A stretch of DNA of 64,000 nt from Microcebus murinus (GCF_040939455.1 NC_134106.1:77073001-77137000), one strand, 5' to 3'. Positions 1 to 13,080 are shown, counted from the first letter of the stretch. Numbers and translations are program-made. Notes: a model not told the origin generated them from the sequence alone.

Positions 1-440
1 CCCCTGAGGACATATTTGGTTCAAGTATTTTGAAACTCTGTTGTTAGATGCAAGCATATTTAGAGTTATGTCTTTTTGGTGAATTAGCCCCTTTATAAAA
101 TTATGTAATATCCTGTTTATTCCTACCAATATTGCTTGTTTTGAAGTTTACTTTGTCCAAATTAATATAGCTCTTACAGCTTTCTTTTGATTAGTGCTTA
201 TATGGTATATCTTTTCCAACCACCCTTTCACTTTTAACCTATGTCTTTATATATAAAAGTGGCTTTCTTGTTAGTTGTGTCTTGCTTTTTTATTCAATCT
301 GATAATATTGGTCCCTTAATTGGTGTGTTTAGATTATTTATATTTAATGCAATTGTTGGTATGGTTAAAGCCTATCATCTTGCTAGTTATTTTCTATTTG
401 ATCTATCTTCTTCGCTCATAGCTCTTTTATATGAGGATTT
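1..440 (-). mobile_element. Old L1 fragment, antisense
   Basis: T-rich sequence with the cadence of the reverse complement of L1 ORF2 endonuclease/ORF1 boundary, for example the run about 'tgtctttatatataaaagtgg' followed by 'tcttg(t)tagttgtgtcttgctttttta'. It is heavily diverged and has no open frame beyond 72 codons. Family could be L1M; the left boundary is outside the window. Confidence 0.5.
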
Positions 441-1347
<907 letters not shown>

Positions 1348-1373
1348 AAACCTCTAATATTAATAAGAACCCC

Positions 1374-2440
1374 AAAACAAAAAATGGTCAAAGGATATGA
1401 ACAGGTAGCTTACAGAATAGGAAATCCAAAAGGCCAAGAAACACATAGAGTTAGATAACTTGAACTTATTAGCAATCAGAGAAATACAGAATAACAACGA
1501 GGTATTACAGTATCCCTATTTAGCCAGTAAAATTAGAAAGCTGGCAAATGTCAAGTGTTGGTGCAAATATAGGGGATATGGAAACATAAGAATGCTCATG
1601 TACTGCTCTTGGGAGGATAGAGTGGTATAGCCATTCACTGTACAATCAGAGCAATCAGGCACTACCTAGACAGGTTACATGTACTCACACTCTATGACCT
1701 GAATACTCCACTCCTGGCCTTATATTCTGAAGAAATTTTCACAACAGTTCATATGTGAACCTGTATGGGGATTTCACTGCAGGGCTGGCTGTGGGAGTAG
1801 CGTGTTTTAGGCAATATGTGTATCCACCAAAGGAAGAGTTAATGGGCAAAATAGTGGATACCCTGCTGTGGTTAGAATAAGAATCTAATACACACGGACC
1901 TTTCAAAAGATATGGAACAGAATGAGCTATATCACAATATCATTTACATTTGTTAAATACTATATAAATTAAAAATACATAAGAATATCTAGCATATATA
2001 TATATATAGCAAATGTGGCAGAATGTTAACATTTACTAAAGTTATAGAGGTACACAAAGTATACATTAGTAGACAAGGTTACAAGATTAATAAGGCATAT
2101 AAGAATACTATAATATTCATGCAACTTTTCATAGGTTTGTAGTATTTAAAAATAAATTGGGAAAGTAAGTTCAAAAACTGGCAAAACTAACATACTATTT
2201 AGAGATACACAGGTAGTATGATTACAAAGAAGATATAGAAATGATTACAAAAAAATCAGTACAGTGGTTAATCCTGGGGAGAACAATGAGACTGGGTTCA
2301 AGGAAGGGTACCCAGGGGTGTCTGGGTGCTGGCAAGCATTCTATTTCTTGAGCTGAGTGGTAGATGTATGACTACATATACATTTTAATGTACCTTGCTA
2401 TGTTTATATTATATTTCACAAAAAAAGATAAAAGGTAAAA
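1374..2440 (+). mobile_element. L1M-type LINE, 3' end
   Basis: Reads as the end of L1 ORF2 and its 3' UTR: 'aaatggtcaaaggatatgaacagg', 'gcaaatgtcaagtgttggtg', 'atactccactcctggcc', then the 3' UTR motifs 'cagtggttaatcctggggag' and 'tgtttatattatatttcacaa', ending in an A-rich tail near 2405-2440. Many stops; long decayed. An (AT)n patch lies near 1996-2009. Confidence 0.75.
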
Positions 2441-4821
2441 ATAATTTTATAGTAAAGAAATGAAAACACTGTGGAAAATAACACTAGTATACATCATAGA
2501 AAAATGGAATAAAGCATTCACAGCCCCCCCCCTTGTTTTTTACTTTAGTCAATAAAGATGTCAGTAAAGATGGCTTTGCCATGTGAGTTGTTTACTTGAG
2601 ATCACTGTGCTGAAAGGTTTGCTGAGGATGTATATTTGAGGTCAGCAACAAAATAATGCTACTTTATTTTTACAGTTGATTCTTATATAACCATCAATGT
2701 TTAATCCTTTTTAGTCAGATGTTGAGCCCCATGCATTGTGATATGATTCCTCAATAATTGAACTTGAAAAATATGCTAACAAGTGCTATCTAAAAATAGA
2801 ATACAAAAATAAATAATAAAAATAAAAATAGAATACTAGAGAACTCAGGATGGAAGTGTTATAATTAGATAACCATTATGATAAATAAACTCAAAGTACA
2901 GTTAATTGTCCAAGTAGAAATTTTAGTCTATTTCCTTACAGGCTTATCTAACTTCCTCATAGGACTTTATAGTCTTTTTTGAAGTAAAACCCTCTTCAAA
3001 GTCAAAAGTGGGTCAGAATTTCATGTATTCAACCTGGCTCCTAATATAGACATATTATTTCACTTGATTTTCATATTGTATATCATCAAAACCAAAATCC
3101 AATTTGCTACTACTTTCTTCATTTCTTTTGTAGTTTCATCTATAGTTGAATCTTGGACTACTTTCAACATTTTCTATCTTTTCTGGAACAGAATAACAAT
3201 ATCTTCTTTTCATATTACCCAAAACACATGTAACAAGGGCCACAAATTATGTAAATAAGAACTCTTCAGTGTCTTTTGTAAACATTTAGGACTTTTTTTT
3301 TTAAGGTTTTGGTAACAATTTGTACTGCTTTATTGTACATACTACTTGATAATTTCTTTGTAATACTGATGTGAAGTTTTGTTACTATTGAGGTTAGATG
3401 TATTCTCATACCTCTAAGGCCTAAACCAAGTCATGTTTTCCTTCTAAGAGCTTACCACTGCGGATGCTACCACCTCTTGCCAGAAGCAGGGAAGATGCAG
3501 AGAAAATAAACTCCCTTCAAGTTTCTCAGCAGAGAACAGACAACCCTTGCTGCATTAGCAGTCACTAGGAAGCTGTGTCCAGAGACTGCCCGGGGAATCC
3601 GACAGAAGAGTTTCTCTCTGCTTTACCCAGGGATGCAAAAACCTGGTCTAAAATCATTCCATGGCTTATAGCCCAACCATCACGAGGTCCACAGTCATTC
3701 CATGGCCTGACAGTCTAGCCATCAGAAAAACAAAAACAAAAAAGGTAGAATCAGAGCTTGGGCCCTGAGGCAGTGACACAGGGGTATCCCTCTGTAAGAA
3801 CACATTTGGGGGTAGGGAACAGGAAGCTGAGTGCCCTTAAAACTGCTCAAACTGCTAAATTCCTTTTGCCTCTATTGCTGACATTCTCTGGAACTAGACC
3901 TTTTAACCAACAGGCTCATCAATTCTAGGGAACTATGAACAGACACAGTTGGGGCCTCAAACTATAGCCAGGGCACTGTAGGGAGAAGCTGTATAAATAC
4001 AGTATAGAAGATAAAACTCTTCTTCCTCAAGCTTCATCTATTATAGACATATAAGTATTAATGGAACAGGAGTACACAGAAATAAAACATCTTTCTTACA
4101 TCGTGAAAGTTCCTGATTATGTGTGTTCTTAAAAAAAACCACACACACACACACAATCTTTTACAATTCGAATAGACTGCATGCTGACAACCAGTCTTTC
4201 ACTTCCCTGTGAATTTGTTCTTCATGTCTTTCATTCTGTGACTTTAGTGCAATCAATCTCAGCTAAAGATAGAGAAGATAGGTATAAGATGGACAGGTAG
4301 TTTGGGGAATACCTCAAGAAGACAGGGATGAAGATGGCCTGCTGCAGGAGAGGACTGTGGGTTAAGGAGACAAACACAGAGGTTCTAGGAGTATGGAATC
4401 AGGATTGGATCAGAATGTTTGATCTGCAATGCTGCTGAGGCTAGCCTTGCCCTTTCTTCTATGGATCAAAGAGGAAAGGCATGGACCACATCACTTAGAA
4501 ATGAACCTTTGCTCAGAGAAGAAGGATCATCTACTTAAGTTGTTCAAAGGAGTTTGGAGTAATAGGGAGAGAACATGTTAGGAAGGATGTTAGCAGGCTG
4601 TTCTCATTGTAAGCCGTGTGTGCTCACATAGAGCAGGCTGCTTCTAGCTGTGGGCAGTCCATACCACCGGAAGCAGAGGGAGCATTCCTTGGACAGAACA
4701 CCTCACAGATCTCCTATGAGCACTTGCCCTGCCCCTCCCCTCCCCTCTGTTGTCTCAGTGCTATGAGCAGACTCTGGACTGTGGCAAGTACATGCCTACT
4801 AGTAAATACACAGTGCATTAC
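2441..4821. other. Intronic sequence, mostly unassigned
   Basis: No exon could be found on either strand. A C-run is at 2524-2533. The stretch 3420-4030 is less AT-rich and has a 'gtataaatacag' TATA-like motif near 3991, which could mean an old LTR, but I cannot name a family. An (AC)n microsatellite is listed separately. The open frame at 4616-4870 has no recognisable protein. Confidence 0.35.
4139..4157 (+). repeat. (AC)n microsatellite
   Basis: Short uninterrupted AC dinucleotide run directly after 'ttaaaaaaaacc'. Confidence 0.9.
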
Positions 4822-5357
4822 TTTTCTGTGCTATATAACAAAGTATCGCACACTAATAGGCTTAAAGTGACACTCATTCATTATCTTACAATTCTGTAAG
4901 AGTGGCTGGTTTATTTGCTCAGGGTCTCACAAGGCAGAAATCAAGGCATCAGCAGTTTGTCTTCTCATCTGGAACTTAAAGTCTTCTTCTAAATGCATTC
5001 ATTCATGGTTGCTGGCAAATTTCAGGCTACTTTTAGTTTCTTGACATATGGCCCCTCCATTTCTAAAACCAGCACAAAGAAACCCCCTTCCATCAAATAT
5101 CTCCCTTGCTTCAAATCTCTGACATTTCTGTTTCTGATTGCTAAAGCCAGATTTAAAAGGTTCATGGAGTAGGTCAGGCCCCCCAGATAATTTCTCTATC
5201 TTAAAGGTCAATTGATTTGGGGTCTTAATTACAGTTTCAAAATCCTTTACAGCAACATCTAGATTAGTGTTTGATTGAATAACTGGTAGAAGGTGTATGT
5301 AGGTACATTAGAGGCCAAAAATTTAGTGGACTATCTTAGAATTCTGCCTATCATAAA
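4822..5357 (-). mobile_element. LTR-like interspersed repeat, antisense (MaLR/ERVL type?)
   Basis: The left end 'tgtgctatataacaaagtatcgca...cttaaa' resembles the reverse complement of common mammalian LTR 3' ends ('...TTTAAGC...GTGGTACTTTGTTATAGCAGC'). The interior motifs 'tttgctcagggtctcacaag', 'ggcccctccat' and 'gataatttctctatcttaaa' and the right end 'cttagaattctgcctatca' also look like a known dispersed repeat. I cannot fix the subfamily. No retroviral coding sequence is visible. Confidence 0.5.
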
Positions 5358-6290
5358 CAGCATGACTACTTGCCTGGACAGGTAATATTTAAAAATAAAA
5401 CAAAGATTTCCAAATGCCTGCCAGTGCTGGTCCTGTTTGTTTCCATTATCAGCTGTCCAAAGACATAAGCAGGGCCAAAGGGGACACAGTGAAGTATTTA
5501 TAGATAAACCAAGCTGAAGCAAGCATACAGCTGTTCTCTGTGCTGCTGCAGCAGAACTACTGACTGTCCATATTTTAGAATAGTCTGAGGCTCAAAAGAA
5601 TTAAGCAGCAGCAGCTATGAATTAGAGGCTAGCTTGGAAAGCAAGCTGCAATTTTGTGGTCAATGGCAAGTTCCCTACACCACAGAAAGATGACACTGCA
5701 TTGCCAGGAAACAGCTGAAGAAATGGCTTAGCAACTGCCCTTAGACAAACCTTATGAATGACAGTGACATAGCACTCTGTTAAGCATAGCTTTTGACAGG
5801 AAGTTGGGCCAAATCAATACGCTGTACTCTGTACCACTCAATTACCACAAAATTCTATCACCTCACACATATTTTAGATTAAAGGCTGAGCTGGGGTCTC
5901 GGTGAAAAATCTTTTATGGAAAGATTGAACAGGTAGAAACTGAAAAGCTAAGAGGTACCAAGAATCTCTTTAGAAAAGAGGGTCTATTTGATTTTCTTGG
6001 ATACTAGAAAGTCACTAGGAAAAAGTGCCTTTCATAGACCGAATTTATTTTGACAACAAAGACTTCCATTTTTTGTGACATTCTATTCAAGGTCCTTTTT
6101 TTAAAAAGCCATTTTTAAGTATCCATTTTAAACTTCATATTTGAAAGCAAGACTTTCTACACTTAATAATTATATAAACCAAAGAATTCAGTAAACCAAA
6201 TTTCTACCCAAAACTTTTACAGTCTGTAATAAATGATTGAAAAAAGGAGTTGTTATGGAAACAGAACAACACTTCAAAGCATTGGCATAA
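5358..6290. other. Intronic sequence, nothing recognised
   Basis: Unique-looking intron 4 sequence. I find no exon signals in frame, no tRNA-like or snRNA-like gene and no clear repeat. Confidence 0.35.
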
Positions 6291-6295
6291 ACACT

Positions 6296-6425
6296 GGGGG
6301 AGGGGGGAGAGGGAGGGGAGATGTTGGTACCCAGATTGGATCAATGATTGTTACAGAGAAGGGAGAGAAGAAGGGAGGAGGGATGGGGAAGAGTAGGGGA
6401 GGTGAGGGAGGAGAGAGAGTAAAAG
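6296..6425 (+). repeat. Purine-rich, G-run tract (possible G-quadruplex)
   Basis: Two clusters of G runs, 6296-6319 and 6357-6424, on an almost all-purine strand. The first has four runs of at least three G with spacers of 1-3 bases, a canonical G-quadruplex pattern on the plus strand (the non-transcript strand for TMEM131). The intervening 6320-6356 is ordinary sequence. The glycine/arginine-rich reading frame across it is a by-product of base composition. Confidence 0.7.
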
Positions 6426-6668
6426 TAGTATTAAACAATAAATTTAAACAAAAAGAATGAAAACAAAGAAAGACCTATTTTGAAGAAAGTTAATTTGATC
6501 AGTTTATTGTGAAATAAATTCTAGAGGACAGTAGGGATGATCAGGTAGCGAGAAGAGTCACTACAGGGGTCTAGAAAAATATAAGAAAAATTCTAGTTGC
6601 ATCCTTGCTAAAGGACATGGAACTGTTTAGATGTCATGAGTAATAAAGAATCTAACTCCACTTTTGAT
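6426..6668. other. Intronic sequence, nothing recognised
   Basis: AT-rich; no motif supported. It may include the outer part of the LTR-like unit to its right. Confidence 0.3.
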
Positions 6669-7030
6669 ATGTAATTGCTGACAGTTTTCAAGCCTCATTG
6701 ACACCCCTTTACCATAAGCCCCACAAATGTTCAAACTAATGAGAAAGACTGCACACTCCTTTGAAGCTAGTGAGAAATTCAAACCATGAGAGCTCAGCCC
6801 AGCCTTACTTCCTAACAACAATAAAAACCAAGCTAGTCTCCGTTCTCTGCTCTCTCAAGTCATTTTCAGACTTGCTTGGGATCCTGCCATGGTTTCCCTG
6901 GAAGCTTCATTATGTGAGTATAATAAACTTTTCATACTCTCTTGGTGTATATACATGTGTGACATCATCAGTCTTGGTATCTGAACCAAATTTTGGGTGG
7001 GGATCCTTCTCACCTCTGTGGGGTTAACAT
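6669..7030 (+). mobile_element. Solo LTR-like element (endogenous retrovirus, ERV1-like)
   Basis: Bounded by TG (6669) and CA (7029). It has the layout of a retroviral LTR: 'gctcagcccagccttacttcc' and 'aacaataaaaacc', a pyrimidine-rich 'ctctgctctctcaag', a poly-A signal region 'gtataataaac' near 6917, and a GT-rich stretch after it. No gag, pol or env sequence adjoins it, so it would be a solo LTR. The family is uncertain. Confidence 0.5.
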
Positions 7031-7121
7031 AATACCATGGAAGCAAAGAGAAGGCAGTTTCTACCTCTGCTAGGCAGACTGGGGGGAAGCTTGCTTTACA
7101 TAGGAGGGCTATACTCTATAG

Positions 7122-7314
7122 CAGGCGTCCTCAAACTACAGCCCGCGGGCCACGTACGGGTGTTTTGCTCGTTTATTTTTTTACTTCAAAATAAGATATG
7201 TGCAGTGTGCATAGGAATTTGTTCATAGTTTTTTTTTTAAACTATATATCCGGCCCTCCAACGGTCTGAGGGACAGTGAACTGGCCCCCTGTTTAAAAAG
7301 TTTGAGGACCCCTG
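7122..7314 (+). mobile_element. Non-autonomous hAT DNA transposon (MITE), copy 1
   Basis: 193 bp with terminal inverted repeats CAGGCGTCCTCAAACT / AGTTTGAGGACCCCTG (one mismatch) and an 8-bp TSD, ctctatag (7114-7121) and ctctacag (7315-7322), as expected for hAT elements. The subterminal 'gcccgcgggcc' and 'caacggtctgagggacag' blocks are shared with the copy at 23494. There is no coding capacity. Similar short hAT families are known from mouse lemur; the exact family name needs a library search. Confidence 0.9.
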
Positions 7315-7322
7315 CTCTACAG

Positions 7323-7953
7323 TGTTGAACTTCCTTAGGAATTCAACAGGCCAAGGAGGTTATGGACTTCAACTGGAACAGCTACCAGTTGAAAGAGTAC
7401 AATTTCTCTTTGTCTGGATGAAAACCAGATAAACACAGGGATGGCAGCAGGAAAGTGTTCATTGCCAGATGCCCTCCTTGTCTGCCTGATAGACACCTGA
7501 CCCAAACCAGGCTGATCATTCTTCTGCACTGAGATTTTGCATACTAAAGAAAAAGAAGCTAGTGCTTCCCGATGGAGGAAGGATATAGAATGCAAGTCTG
7601 AAGAGCAGTCAGTGGATTTCTGCCCATCACCGTAGGAAAAAGATACTGGCAGTGAGAGAATATCCCAATATATAGTGAGGCAAAAATAAGAGACAGAAGA
7701 ATCTTGGTGGTGTTAGATAAAGTGGATCCTGTTGTCCTCAGGTGCCAGCTACACTTTCTGCAGATACATTACAGTCCTTAGTATTCCTTCCAAAATATTC
7801 TTCATGCCTCAACTAGTTTCAGTTAAATTTCTATCATTTACAACCGAATAACTACACCCTGACCAAAACAGATGGATTAAAGAACTCTGTAATTACTGTT
7901 GATTTTCTTACATTATCAATAATGGTACTATAGTTATATAGAATGTCCTTATA
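7323..7953. other. Intronic sequence, nothing recognised
   Basis: Continues the sequence into which the hAT MITE inserted. The minus-strand open frame at 7335-7595 has no recognisable domain and no exon signals. I cannot assign a repeat. Confidence 0.35.
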
Positions 7954-8302
7954 CAGTTGACCACTGTGGGGATCCACTTATATGCAGATTTTCTTCTGCC
8001 TCTGCCACACCTGTGACAGCAAGACCAACCTTTCCTCTTCCTCTTCAGCCTACTCAACATGAAGACGTTAAGGATAAGAGATCCACTTCCACTTCCTTAT
8101 GATTTTTTCTTTAGCTTACTTTACTGTAAGAATACAGTATGTAATATGTATTACATAAAAAATACCTGTTGATCAACTGTTATTAGTAAAGCTTCTGATC
8201 AACAGTGGCCTATTAGCAGCTATTTGTTTTTGGGAAGTCAAAAGTTATATGCAGATTTTCAGCTGCATACCCCTAACTTCTGCGTTGTTCAAGGGTCAAC
8301 TG
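7954..8302 (-). mobile_element. MER2 (Tigger-type DNA transposon)
   Basis: About 349 bp with inverted ends 'cagttgacc' at the left and 'gttcaagggtcaactg' at the right. The interior carries the MER2-like motifs 'gcagattttcttctgcctctgcc', 'agcctactcaacatgaagac' and 'ttactgtaagaatacagtatgtaatatg'. Non-coding relative of the Tc1/mariner-Tigger group. Confidence 0.85.
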
Positions 8303-8589
8303 CATGTGGAAATGAATGCTAAAGAATTAGGAATGAACTAACATGAGGTCTGCTACTTTTAAATGATTCAAAAAACAAAATATATAAAGAAATAGGGCAA
8401 AAATGTTAACAATTACTAGGTTTAAGAGTATATTAGCTATTCTTTCTACTTTTCAGTATGTATGAAATGTTCCACAAAAAAATTCTTGTTAGAGGGGAGA
8501 CTCTCAAAGTATGAACAACATGCCCAGAACTTTGAAAGATTAGTGATTTCAGGAAATGGTACACAGTTTTCCACAGGTATGGTGGGCAT
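8303..8589. other. Intronic sequence, nothing recognised
   Basis: AT-rich; no exon or repeat could be supported. Confidence 0.3.
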
Positions 8590-9340
8590 ATAAGGAAGGT
8601 AAAAGGTAGAAATTTAGCATTTATCCTGAAGGCAGTAGGAAACCATTAAAGGATTTTTTGAGGAGTGGGGAAAATGACATGATCAGATTTTGATATTAGA
8701 AAGATCTCTGTTGACAGTATGAACCACAAGTTGGAAAATGGCAGGCATGTGTTAATAGTCTAGATAAGATATGATGAGGGCCTGAATTAAGAGGAGAAAG
8801 ATAAGCAATGAGTATTAGAGAAGAGCAGACATGAAAAACTGATAGACTTTCTTTCAGTAATGGATTTTCAGGGGGAAGGGATAGAATGCTTTGAGGGAAA
8901 GAAAAGAATCCAGGAAGCCTCAGGATTCTGGCTTTGGTGACTACATAGTACTATTCACAGAGACGGGAGATATGGAACTATGAGCAGGACACACTGAGTT
9001 TAAGGTGGTGCTGGAGATGTGAGGTGAGCGATTAAGGGCCATACAGATTGGGAAATCATAGCCATATGCCAAGGGCATGGAGGAGATCACTCAGTAAGAA
9101 AGTGTAGACTGGTAGGTTGAAATGGGGTGAGGAAAAAAAAAGCAGCCACAATTAGAGAAGAGGCAGAGGAACAGAAGCCCTTTAAAGAAACTAAGAAAAA
9201 ACCACCTCAGACACCAGAGGAAAACATGGAGAGTGGTTCACAAGGATAGAGGTGGGGGCAAATCTGAGAGGGAGGAAGAGGTCAGCAGTGCCATGTACTC
9301 TCCAAGAGATCAAGGTGTCATCTAACAAAAAGACCTAAAG
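8590..9340 (+). mobile_element. L2 LINE fragment
   Basis: Recognisable L2 3'-region landmarks in order: 'ggaaaccattaaaggatttt', 'gtggggaaaatgacatgatcagattt', 'cccatgccaagggcatgga'-like and 'ggagatcactcagtaagaaagtgtag', then 'gagaagaggcagagg'. Ancient and strongly diverged, as usual for L2. Confidence 0.75.
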
Positions 9341-10211
9341 TAGGGCAGTTCCAGGTTTGTTAATTCAGCCGTTCAACAATATTATCAAGGTCACAGGTTC
9401 TTTCTATATTTCCATTCTGTTAGACAAACTGCCCTGGTTTTGGTGACTGTGTGGTACTAGCCCTCAGACTAGCAGCCCCACTGACTGCAGGATGGTTGCC
9501 ATCGTACCCCAGGCATCACAAGCAGACAACATCCAGCATGGAAAAGGGGTGGTTTTTTTTCCCCTCGTGTCTCTTTCTAGAGTGAAAAAAATCCTTCCAC
9601 AGAAACACCTCAGTAGACCTTCCCTCATCCTACTGGGCAGAACTTGGCCACATCCACCCCTGAATTGATCATGGGCAAGAATAATGAGATTATTATAACT
9701 GACTTAGATCAATCAGGATTTACCTGTGAGCTAGAGATAGGTCACTTTGCTTAAACACTGCATAACTGAAAAAACTGGGGCTATGGTAACAAAAAAAGAA
9801 AGGAGGGATGGATAGATGTTGAATAGGTAACAGGCAAGAGGGACCATTCTGTACTGTGGTATTCTAATGTGATTTTTCTTCACTTAGTAATATTCATTTA
9901 AGAAAGAGCAGAGATTAGTGGAAGCACAAAGAAATGCAGTTAATGGAGGGAAAAAATTCAATATAAGAATATAAAACTTGACAAGTTTTATATTTCTGAG
10001 AATAAAATAAATAAACATATAATAACTTTAAAAGAAGATGTCCTAAACATCTGACTTCATTTAGCAATCAGTTACCTCCTGAATATATGCATATAAGATG
10101 CATAGAAAAAGGAATTGAAAGATAAAAGCTCAAACTTATTGTTTCTAGTTGGCTAGATTATTGGTAATTTTTTACTTCTTTCTCCTGATGAGTAGTTTAA
10201 AAGAAAATTTT
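9341..10211. other. Intronic sequence, nothing recognised
   Basis: No exon, RNA gene or clear repeat recognised. The right end abuts the 3' end of the outer L1. Confidence 0.3.
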
Positions 10212-11442
10212 TAAAAATTGACACAATAATTATAAATATTTATGGGGCACATAGTGATGTTTTCATATATATATATAAAATGTATAATGATCAGATCAGG
10301 GTAATTAGCACTTCATCATCTCAAACCTTTATCATTTGTGTTGAGAACACTCAATATCCTCCTCCTGGCTATTTAAAACTGTGTGTTATTGTTAACTGTA
10401 GTCATCTTATAGTGGTACAAGAACACTAGATCTTATTCCTTCTATCTAGCTGTAATTTTATACCCTTTAACAAATCCCTTCCTAATACCCCCCTTCCTCC
10501 CTACATTTCTCAACCTCTAGTGTCCCCTATTCTACTTTTTGCTTCTATGAGATCAACTTTTTTTGCTTCCACATATGAGTGATGACATGCTATGTTTAAC
10601 TTTCTGTTCCAAGCTTATTTCACTTACCATAATGTCCTCCAGTTTGACCCATGTAGCCATGAATGACAGAATTTCATTCTTTTTTTATGGTTGAATAAGT
10701 CCATTGTGTATACATACCACATTATCCATTCATTTGTTGTTGGACACCTTATCTTGGCTATTGTGAATAGTGCTGCAATAAACATGAGGGTGTAGATGTC
10801 TCTTCAATATTCTGATTTCCTGTCCTTTGGGTAAACGTCCAATAATGGGATTGCTAGGTCATATGATACTTCTATTTATAGTTTTTTTGAGGAAATTCCA
10901 AAATGTTTTCCATAGTGCTTGTACGAGTTTACACTCCCATCAACAGTGTATAAGAGTTGCCTTTTATCCATATCCTCACTAGTATTTGTTACTTTTTGGC
11001 CTTTTGGTAATAGCCATCCTAACGAGGGTGAGATGATACCACATTGTGGTTCTGATTTGCATTTCCCATTCTGATTAGTGACACTACATTTTTTCATATA
11101 CCTGTTGGCTATTTATATGTCTTCCTTTGGGAAATGTCAAGTCAGGACTTTCAGTCACCTTTAAAGCATATTATTTGTTTTTTTGCTATTGAGTTCCTTA
11201 CATATTTTAGATATTAATATGTTATCAGATGTATAGTTTATAAATATTTTCTCCTATTCTGTAGGTTGTCTTTTCACTCTGTTGATTGTTTCCTTTGCTG
11301 TGCAGATGCTTTTTAGTTTGATATAACCCCATTTAAAAAACTTTTGCTTTTCTTTCCTGTGCTTTTCATGTCTTATTCACAAAATCTTTCCCCAGACCAA
11401 TGTCCTAAAGCGTTTGTTCTATGTTTTCATCTAGTAGTTTTT
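10212..11442 (-). mobile_element. Outer L1, 3' part (L1MA-like)
   Basis: Reverse complement of an L1MA-like 3' UTR and ORF2 end: 'tatttatggggcacatagtg', 'actagatcttattccttcta', 'gagatcaac', 'ataatgtcctccagtttgacc', 'ggctattgtgaatagtgctgc', 'ctgtaggttgtcttttcactc'. ORF2 is shattered by stops. The element breaks off inside ORF2 at about 11442 and resumes at about 21004, where the second L1 was inserted; TSD-like copies are tctagtagttttt (11430-11442) and ttcagtagcttta (21005-21017). See the entry at 21004. Confidence 0.85.
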
Positions 11443-12031
11443 AAATTTTTATTTCAAAACATTAAGAAGGTACAAATGTTTTTGTTACATGAATACTTTG
11501 TATAATGCTTAAGTTGGGGCTTTTAGTGTGCCATCACCAAAACAGTGTTCATTGAACCTAACAGGTAAGCTTTTATCCTTCACCCCCTGCCATCCTCCTC
11601 TCTTCTTGGTTTCCAATGTCCTTTACATCTCCTTGTGCCCATGTGTGCCTACTGTTTAGCTCTCAATTATTAGAGAGTACATGTAGTGTTTGTTTTTCCA
11701 TTCTTTAGATACTTCACTTAGGATAATGGTCTCTAATCCTACCCAAGTTGCAAGACATTATTTCATTCCTTTTTATAACTGAGTAGTATTCCATGGTATG
11801 TATATATGTGTGTATATATAAATATATACACACATACATATACACACATTTTCTTCATCCACTTGTGAATTGATGGCCACTTAGGTTGATTCCACATCTT
11901 TGCAATTGTGAACTGTGCTGTGATAAACATTCGGGTACAGGTGTCTTTTTTGATAAAATGACTTCTTTTCCTTTGGACAGATACGCAGTAGTGAGATTGT
12001 TGGATCAAATGGTATGTCTACATTTCTTTTA

Positions 12032-13080
12032 TTTTTTGCATGACAGTCTTTACTTTTAAATGATTATCAGCATACCAAGTAATAACATGTAACAAATTCC
12101 TAAATTCTATCATCTACTAACTTTGAGTAAGAGAAACTAAAAGCAGCACAAACAACTTCATTAGTATTCACTGTTCTAATGACTAGCAGAAATGGGCTAC
12201 TTTCAGGCTAGCTGCTACTCCACAAAGGTTACAAATAACTGCTTAATACTTTTTCATAGATAAAGCCCCTGGCCTTTAAGAAAGCATTAGGGAAAAATTA
12301 TAATACTTAATCTCTTTCTTTCTTTAAAGAATTGTTTTTTTAAATTAGATATAAGAAAAAGTTAACATTGATATGTATAGTGCTTGAGCTAAAAGGCATA
12401 GGAAAACAGATAACACATGCCCATTAAAGTTCTAAGAAATATGAGGTAAAAAGATGAAATCTTTAGATGAGTTCTAAGTATGTACAAAGAAACTAGATTT
12501 TCTACTCCCCAAGGAGTGAAGGGACTGAATATAATATAAAGAAATAATCTAATGCCTTTCTTAACAATATAACTTGAGATTTGCTAAAGCTTCATATTCC
12601 ATGAGTGCATCTAAAATGCCAATCCATGGAACAGGTGCGTCTTCCCTCTCCTATCTATTTATGCAGTAGTTTTCATGGATTTCTGGCCAGATGTCACATA
12701 CAAAGGCCAACACTCTTTTGATGAAAGTAGGTCTGGAGGATGGTCATCCTCTCCTGGGTCTCCTTCTCCACTTCAGTGCTGCAACTGCTATGAGATCCCA
12801 GTGGTGCAAGTTCCTTGGCCTTGAACTCACTCTTTCTCTGCAGGTGGTACTGTTCAGTTTCAGCCTAAGCTTCTTCTAGGGCCTGCTTCAGCCTCTGGAT
12901 CTATCATTTGTGGGCCCTGGACACTTGTTGGTGGCTTCTCAGCCTGCAGCAGCTGCTATATCCCCTGCATCTGACTAGCCATGGCAGAGGTGAATCTGAA
13001 AACAAGGACAGTGGCCCAAAGTGGCTCAAAGGCCCCTGGGGTCAACTGACCCAGCTGCCCACAATCTGCACCTGCCAGTA
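12032..13080 (-). pseudogene. ATP6V1G1P: ATP6V1G1 processed pseudogene
   Basis: An intronless retrocopy of the V-ATPase subunit G1 mRNA. The start codon is at 12982-12980 (MASQ.QGI.QLLQAEK), with a premature TAG after residue 8. A second stop sits in the QALEEA.AETEQY segment, followed by EFKAKE, STEVEKETQERMTILQTYF and, after a frameshift, FVCDI.PEIHENY; the natural stop position is near 12651. G1 is normally 118 residues; here the coding part is 332 bp with net deletions and frameshifts. About 100 bp of 5' UTR and 600 bp of 3' UTR are retained. TSD-like copies of gtctacattt flank it (12016-12025 and 13082-13091). It was copied by L1 machinery into the L1 ORF2 region. Not functional as a subunit. 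Confidence 0.9.

Noticed and set aside
6233..6460. Glycine/arginine-rich small protein (RGG-like)
   Set aside because: Produced by a purine tract; no exon signals, no conservation evidence, wrong strand for the host gene.
6669..7030. Complete endogenous retrovirus
   Set aside because: Only an LTR-like unit is visible; no gag, pol or env similarity on either side.
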